10,171 bases of DNA from JAWLCA01 sp050485905 (lineage in GTDB: Bacteria; Pseudomonadota; Alphaproteobacteria; Rhodobacterales; Rhodobacteraceae): NCBI GenBank assembly GCA_050485905.1, contig JBJHCH010000126.1:1-10171 (forward strand). The letters are read 5' to 3'. Positions 6,097 to 10,171 of this stretch are shown in pieces. The stretch's first letter is position 1. Each line of letters begins with the position of its first letter. The position numbers were made by a program, and so were the translations under genes. The notes below the pieces were generated by a model, which had not been told where the DNA came from, searched no databases, and worked only from the letters and a program-made list of their open reading frames with translations.

Positions 6097-6701
6097 GCGT
6101 CGGGCACCGGCCCGCCCGCGTTGAAATCCGCGTCGCGGTTCAGGGCATCGGCAAGGCGGCGGCGATACTCGGCGCGGGTCACCTCGATCGCACCCAGCCG
6201 GGCCAGATGGGCGGTCAGGAACTGCGCATCGAACAGGGTGAAGCCGCCCTGCCGCAGCCGATCCACCAGATAGGCCAGCGCGATCTTTGACGCATCGGTG
6301 CGGCGCGAGAACATGCTTTCGCCGAAGAAGGCCGCGCCAAGCACCACGCCATAGACGCCCCCCGCCAGCTCGCCATCGATCCAGACCTCGACGCTATGCG
6401 CGGCACCTCGTCGATGCAGGTTGAGGTAAAGTGCCGCGATTTCCGCGTTGATCCAGGTTTCGTCGCGGTCGGCGCAGGCCGCCAGCACGGCGGCGAAATC
6501 GTGATCGACCCGCACCTCGAACCCGCCGCGCAGCAGTCGTCGGCGCAATGAGCGAGAGATGTGGAAGCCGTCCAGCGGAATGATGCCGCGGCGGCGGGGG
6601 TCGATCCAGTGCACCTCGGGGCTGTCGCGCGCCTCGGCCATCGGGAAGACGCCCGCGGCATAGGCGCGCAGCAACAGCTCTGGGGTCAGGCGCAGGGGCA
6701 T
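6060..6701 (-). CDS. aat: Leucyl/phenylalanyl-tRNA--protein transferase
   Basis: Aat moves Leu or Phe from its tRNA onto the N-terminal Arg or Lys of proteins, marking them for ClpS/ClpAP in the N-end rule pathway. It acts in the cytoplasm. The 213-residue protein is slightly shorter than the E. coli enzyme. It has the N-terminal block AYAAGVFPMAEARDSPEVHWIDPRRRGIIP (14-42), ETWI (81-84), and AHSVEVWIDGELAGGVYG. The central signature GESMFSRRTDASKIAL holds Glu128, and LFDAQFLTAHLARLGA holds Asp158. Their 30-residue spacing equals that of E. coli Glu156 and Asp186, the residues implicated in catalysis. The start at 6701 gives the standard MxLRLTPELLLRAY beginning; its Shine-Dalgarno is weak. 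The 3' end overlaps the DUF2155 gene by 37 bases, tail to tail. The dehydrogenase gene lies 64 bases upstream on the same strand and could be co-transcribed. Confidence 0.96.
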   Translation of the reverse strand: MPLRLTPELLLRAYAAGVFPMAEARDSPEVHWIDPRRRGIIPLDGFHISRSLRRRLLRGGFEVRVDHDFAAVLAACADRDETWINAEIAALYLNLHRRGAAHSVEVWIDGELAGGVYGVVLGAAFFGESMFSRRTDASKIALAYLVDRLRQGGFTLFDAQFLTAHLARLGAIEVTRAEYRRRLADALNRDADFNAGGPVPDAQEVVQRITQTS

Positions 6702-6765
6702 TGCTCAAGGCACGTTTGCGGCGGCGCCCCGATGTGACCCCGCCGCCCGCCGGTTGGCAAGCCCG

Positions 6766-7644
6766 TCAGCCGCCGCTCAGCGCCCGCAGGCGAAGGATCA
6801 GCGACGATGTGTCATGGCGCCCGCCGCCAAGGTTCTGGACGTCCTTGTAGAACTGATCGACCAGTGCGGTCACCGGCAGCGGCGCGCCGATCTCGTCGGC
6901 GGTATCCAGGCAGATGCCCAGATCCTTGCGCATCCAGTCCACGGCAAAGCCATAGTCGAACTTGCCGTCCAGCATCGTCTCGTAGCGGTTCGCCATCTGC
7001 CACGACCCGGCGGCCCCCTGGCTGATCACCTCGATCACCTTGCGGCCGTCCATCCCCGCCATCTCGCCGAACCGCAGCGCCTCGGACAGGCCCTGCATCA
7101 GCCCGGCGATGCAGATCTGGTTCATCATCTTGGCGATCTGCCCCGCACCGCTGTCGCCGAGCAGCTTGCACACGCGCGCATAGGCCGCCATCACCGGCTC
7201 GGCGCGCTCAAAGGCAGCGGCCTTGCCGCCGCACATGATCGACAGCACGCCGTTCTCGGCCCCCGCCTGCCCGCCCGACACCGGCGCATCCACGAATTCG
7301 ATCCCCCGCTCGGCGCCCGCGGCGAACAGCTCGCGCGTGACCTTGGCCGAAACGGTCGTGTGATCGACAAAGATCGTGCCCGATGCCATCCCGGCAAAGG
7401 CGCCGCTCTCGCCCAGGCAGACCGACCGCAGATCGTCGTCATTGCCGACGCAGGCCATCACGAAATCCTGCCCCTCGGCCGCGGCCGCAGGCGTCTCGGC
7501 CGCGCAGCCGCCGTGCTGCTTGGCCCAGGCTTCCGCCTTGGCAAAGGTGCGGTTGTAGACCGTCACCTCATGCCCCTTGGCCGCCAGATGACCGGCCATC
7601 GGATAGCCCATCACCCCTAGCCCCAGAAACGCTACCTTAGCCAT
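6766..7644 (-). CDS. NAD(P)-dependent 3-hydroxyacid dehydrogenase, 3-hydroxyisobutyrate dehydrogenase family
   Basis: The 292-residue product belongs to the beta-hydroxyacid dehydrogenase family, which includes 3-hydroxyisobutyrate dehydrogenase, tartronate semialdehyde reductase and glyoxylate/succinic semialdehyde reductases. An N-terminal Rossmann motif, FLGLGVMGYPMAGHL (6-20), is followed by YNRT (30-33). The Arg after the second strand suggests NADP(H) rather than NAD. The substrate-binding signature DAPVSGG (119-125) is present. The catalytic lysine is Lys172 in GQIAKMMNQ, and the C-terminal helical domain contains DWMRKDLG. The start at 7644 is preceded by an AAGGGGGG stretch that can serve as ribosome binding site. 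No valine-catabolism genes lie nearby, so the specific name mmsB is not justified. The true substrate is open. Confidence 0.92.
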   Translation of the reverse strand: MAKVAFLGLGVMGYPMAGHLAAKGHEVTVYNRTFAKAEAWAKQHGGCAAETPAAAAEGQDFVMACVGNDDDLRSVCLGESGAFAGMASGTIFVDHTTVSAKVTRELFAAGAERGIEFVDAPVSGGQAGAENGVLSIMCGGKAAAFERAEPVMAAYARVCKLLGDSGAGQIAKMMNQICIAGLMQGLSEALRFGEMAGMDGRKVIEVISQGAAGSWQMANRYETMLDGKFDYGFAVDWMRKDLGICLDTADEIGAPLPVTALVDQFYKDVQNLGGGRHDTSSLILRLRALSGG

Positions 7645-7742
7645 GTCGCCCCCCTTTGCGCTGCGGCGCGGCGTGATTGCATGTGCCGCCCTTTGCCCCT
7701 AGTTACCCTGTCACACCCTGCCGTCAACCACCGGGACTGCCG
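7645..7742. promoter_or_regulatory. Divergent intergenic region, dehydrogenase / acylase
   Basis: These 98 bases lie between the starts of two divergent genes and should contain at least one promoter for each, possibly overlapping. No strong promoter match or operator palindrome is visible. The dehydrogenase side carries a G-rich ribosome binding site on the - strand; the acylase side has only a weak one. Confidence 0.3.
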
Positions 7743-10171
7743 ATGATCACCGCCTTCCGCTGGATGTTGCGCCTGCTTCTGGGCCTCACGGCGCTGGGTC
7801 TGGTGGTGCTGATCGGCCTTTACTATTTCGCCACCCGCTCGATCCCCGATTACGGCGCCACATGGCGGCTGTCGGGGCTGAGCGCGCCGGTGGAGATCGT
7901 GCGCAACAACGCCAACGTGCCCCATATCTTCGGCGAGACGGATGCCGACGTGTTCTTCGGGCTGGGCCTCGCCCATGCCCAGGACAGGCTGTGGCAGATG
8001 ACCATGCTGCGCCGCACCGCGCAGGGCCGCCTGTCGGAAATCTTTGGCGAGCGCACGGTGCAGATCGACGAATTGATGCGGCGGTTCGATGTCTACAGCC
8101 TCGCCGCCGCCTCCTATGCGGTGCAGGACACGGAAACGCGCGCGGCGCTGGAAGCCTATGCAAGCGGCGTCAACGCCTGGATCGGGCTGGTGAACGAGCA
8201 CGCGATGGGCCGCGGCGCGCCGGAATTCTTCCTGTTCGAGCCGGAAATCGCGGTCTGGCAACCGGCGGATTCGCTGGCGGTCATAAAGCTGATGGGCATC
8301 CAGCTTTCGTCGCAACTGCAGATGGAGGTGCTGCGCGCACAGGCCTCGCTGGTCCTGTCCGACGAACGCCTGCGCGACATCCTGCCAGACGATCCGACCC
8401 AGCCGGTCGCGGCGCTGCCCGATTTCGCCAGCCTGTTTCCGGGCGTGTCGCCCGCGACCGCGCCGCTTGATGTGGCCGCCGATCCGCTGTCGCCGGTGGC
8501 GGACCGGGCGCTGGCGGGCGCCTCGAACGCCTGGGCCGCTGCGCCGTCGCGTTCGGCGGCGGGCAGCACGCTTCTGGCCAACGACCCGCATCTGATGTTC
8601 ACGGCCCCGACGATCTGGTATCTGGCGCGGCTGGAACTTGCCTCGGGCGGGGTCATCGGGGCAACGATTCCGGGCATGCCGGTGGTGCTCGCAGGCCGGT
8701 CGGACCGGCTGGGCTGGGCGATCACCTCGTCCTATCTGGATGATCTCGACGTCTATGTCGAACGGCTGAACCCCGAAAACCCCGAGGAATACCAGACCCC
8801 CGACGGCTGGAAGGCGTTCGAGACCCGGCGCTCGATCATCCGCATCAAGGATCAGGAACCGCGCACCCTGACCCTGCGCTGGACCGACAATGGCCCCGTT
8901 CTTCCGGGCACGCATTACAGCCTCGGCTCGATCACCCCCGCCGGTCACGTCACATCCGTCGCCTGGACGCTGCTCGATGCGGCCGACACATCCATGTCGG
9001 CCGCCCTGCGGCTGATGCAGGCCGGCACGGTCGAGGAAGGTCTGGCGGCGGGCGCGCTCTATGTCGCACCCAGCCAGAACCTGACGCTGGCCGACCGCGA
9101 CGGGATCGCCACGCAACTGATCGGCGCGATGCCCCGGCGCGACCCGCGCCACCAGACCCAGGGCCGCATGCCCTCGCCCGGCTGGCTGGCCGAAAACCGC
9201 TGGCAGGGCCGCCTGCCCTACGACGACAATCCCCGCGTGGTGGACCCGGAAACTGGCATCGTCGGCAACACCAACAACAAGATCACCGACGCGCCCTTCC
9301 CGCGCCATGTCGCGCATGACTGGGGCGATACCCAGCGCATCCAGCGTTGGCTGCGCCTGATGCAGGTGCGCGACGTCCATACCCGCGAAAGCTTCATCGA
9401 GGCGCAGCTCGACACCGTCTCGAACGCCGCGCGCACGCTTCTGCCGCTGGTCGGCGCCGATCTGTGGTTCACCGGCGAGGCCGCGCCCGAGGGCACGCGC
9501 GAACGCCAGCGCCAGCGCGCGCTGCTGCTGCTCGCGGAATGGAACGGCGAGATGAACGAGCATCTGCCGGAACCGCTGATCTATGCCGCATGGATGCGCG
9601 CCCTGCAGGAACGGCTGATCCGCGACGAGCTCGGCCCCCTGGCCGATGCCTTCCGGCACATCGACCCGGTGTTCATCGAACGGGTCTATCGCGACATCGA
9701 CGGCGCCGGGGTGTGGTGCGACATCATCCAGTCCTCGCCGGTGGAAACCTGCCTCGACATCGCGCGGATGGCACTGGACGACGCCCTGATCCGGCTAGAG
9801 GAACGCTACGGCCGCAGCATCGAAAGCTGGCGCTGGGGCGACGCGCATCAGGCCACCCACGAACATCAGGTGCTGGGCGACATTCGCGGGCTGGGGGCGA
9901 TCGTGAACATCCGGCAATCGACCTCTGGCGGGGATTTCACGCTGATGCGCGGCGTGACGTCGGGCCGCGAGCCGACACCGTTCCGCAACGTCCACGGCGC
10001 GGGCTATCGCGGGGTCTATGATTTTGCCGACCCTGACAGTTCGGTGTTCATCATCGCCACCGGCCAGTCGGGCCACCCGCTCAGCCGCCATTACGACAAT
10101 CTGGGAGAGTTGTGGCGGCGCGGCGAATACATCCCCATGAGCCTCGATCCGCAGCTTGCCCGCGCCGGGGC
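7743..10171 (+). CDS. Penicillin acylase family N-terminal-nucleophile hydrolase (3' end cut by window)
   Basis: The frame stays open from ATG 7743 to the window edge (809 codons); family length suggests only a short tail is missing. These enzymes are made as one precursor, exported, and self-cleaved into alpha and beta chains. Residues 11-30 form a hydrophobic segment, a signal peptide or membrane anchor. The alpha region carries VRNNANVPHIFGE and LGLAHAQDRLWQMTMLRRTAQGR. A Pro/Ala-rich linker precedes the predicted cleavage before Ser261 in GASNAW, the beta-chain nucleophile. Counting Ser261 as beta 1, beta 23 is His, in NDPHL. An NTNN motif at 509-512 supplies the expected oxyanion Asn. 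Cys659 and Cys670 probably form the family disulfide, consistent with a periplasmic location. The C-terminal block GQSGHPLSRHYDN is present. The substrate could be an N-acyl-homoserine lactone, a beta-lactam side chain, or another amide. No operon partner is visible inside the window. Confidence 0.93.
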   Translation, partial: MITAFRWMLRLLLGLTALGLVVLIGLYYFATRSIPDYGATWRLSGLSAPVEIVRNNANVPHIFGETDADVFFGLGLAHAQDRLWQMTMLRRTAQGRLSEIFGERTVQIDELMRRFDVYSLAAASYAVQDTETRAALEAYASGVNAWIGLVNEHAMGRGAPEFFLFEPEIAVWQPADSLAVIKLMGIQLSSQLQMEVLRAQASLVLSDERLRDILPDDPTQPVAALPDFASLFPGVSPATAPLDVAADPLSPVADRALAGASNAWAAAPSRSAAGSTLLANDPHLMFTAPTIWYLARLELASGGVIGATIPGMPVVLAGRSDRLGWAITSSYLDDLDVYVERLNPENPEEYQTPDGWKAFETRRSIIRIKDQEPRTLTLRWTDNGPVLPGTHYSLGSITPAGHVTSVAWTLLDAADTSMSAALRLMQAGTVEEGLAAGALYVAPSQNLTLADRDGIATQLIGAMPRRDPRHQTQGRMPSPGWLAENRWQGRLPYDDNPRVVDPETGIVGNTNNKITDAPFPRHVAHDWGDTQRIQRWLRLMQVRDVHTRESFIEAQLDTVSNAARTLLPLVGADLWFTGEAAPEGTRERQRQRALLLLAEWNGEMNEHLPEPLIYAAWMRALQERLIRDELGPLADAFRHIDPVFIERVYRDIDGAGVWCDIIQSSPVETCLDIARMALDDALIRLEERYGRSIESWRWGDAHQATHEHQVLGDIRGLGAIVNIRQSTSGGDFTLMRGVTSGREPTPFRNVHGAGYRGVYDFADPDSSVFIIATGQSGHPLSRHYDNLGELWRRGEYIPMSLDPQLARAG

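Noticed and set aside
6720..6747. GC hairpin (7-bp stem, 14-base loop) between the dehydrogenase and aat, considered as terminator
   Set aside because: The loop is long and neither strand has a T-run after the stem; GC-rich sequence makes such pairings common.
6754..7620. Open frame of 288 codons on the + strand opposite the dehydrogenase
   Set aside because: It is His/Arg/Ala-rich without domain structure; the - strand gene has all catalytic motifs.
7677..7705. Possible promoter TTGCAT - 17 bases - TAGTTA for the acylase gene
   Set aside because: Only 3 of 6 and 2 of 6 bases match the sigma-70 consensus, no better than chance in this region.
7632..9659. Very long open frame (675 codons) on the - strand, antisense to the acylase
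   Set aside because: The + strand reading has all family motifs of a penicillin acylase. The antisense frame is His/Arg/Gln-rich low-complexity sequence typical of GC-rich shadows.

Overview
The window looks like ordinary chromosomal sequence of a GC-rich alphaproteobacterium, most likely in the Rhodobacterales (Paracoccaceae/Roseobacteraceae type). The main reasons are the high GC with strong G/C third-position bias, an NDUFA12-type accessory subunit of respiratory complex I, a DUF2155 exported protein, folate-dependent TrmFO, and GluQ and Aat of alphaproteobacterial type. I see no insertion sequence, CRISPR array, phage gene, tRNA or rRNA.

Layout. Bases 1-1747 hold the translation operon rpsB (5' end cut off) and tsf on the + strand, with a perfect GC hairpin between them and a strong intrinsic terminator after tsf. 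Directly behind that terminator, with almost no leader, is a FAD-dependent DAO-family oxidoreductase resembling FOXRED1 (1761-2945, +). It converges on gluQ. The 115-base gap between them holds two palindromes: one resembles a dispersed alphaproteobacterial intergenic repeat, and the other is a 14-bp perfect hairpin placed to terminate gluQ. On the - strand, trmFO (5245-3893) overlaps gluQ (3903-3061) by 11 bases, forming a two-gene tRNA-modification operon. Divergent from trmFO is a + strand pair, an NDUFA12-like gene (5359-5733) and a DUF2155 gene (5737-6096). The DUF2155 gene overlaps tail-to-tail by 37 bases with aat (6701-6060, -). Upstream of aat on the - strand is a 3-hydroxyisobutyrate-dehydrogenase-family enzyme (7644-6766). 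Divergent from that is a membrane-anchored penicillin-acylase-family N-terminal-nucleophile hydrolase (7743 to the end, +), missing only its last residues.

How the genes relate. Much of the window serves translation: ribosomal protein S2, EF-Ts, tRNA U54 methylation, queuosine glutamylation of tRNA-Asp, and leucyl/phenylalanyl transfer from tRNA to protein N-termini. Two genes point to respiratory complex I: the NDUFA12-like gene clearly, the FOXRED1-like gene only by similarity. The acylase and the dehydrogenase are metabolic genes whose substrates cannot be read from the sequence. I found no evidence for a new biological system. The observations worth a second look concern regulation and gene arrangement: the terminator fused to the start of the oxidoreductase gene, the palindromic repeat, the convergent overlap, and the catalytic-site signature of the acylase.
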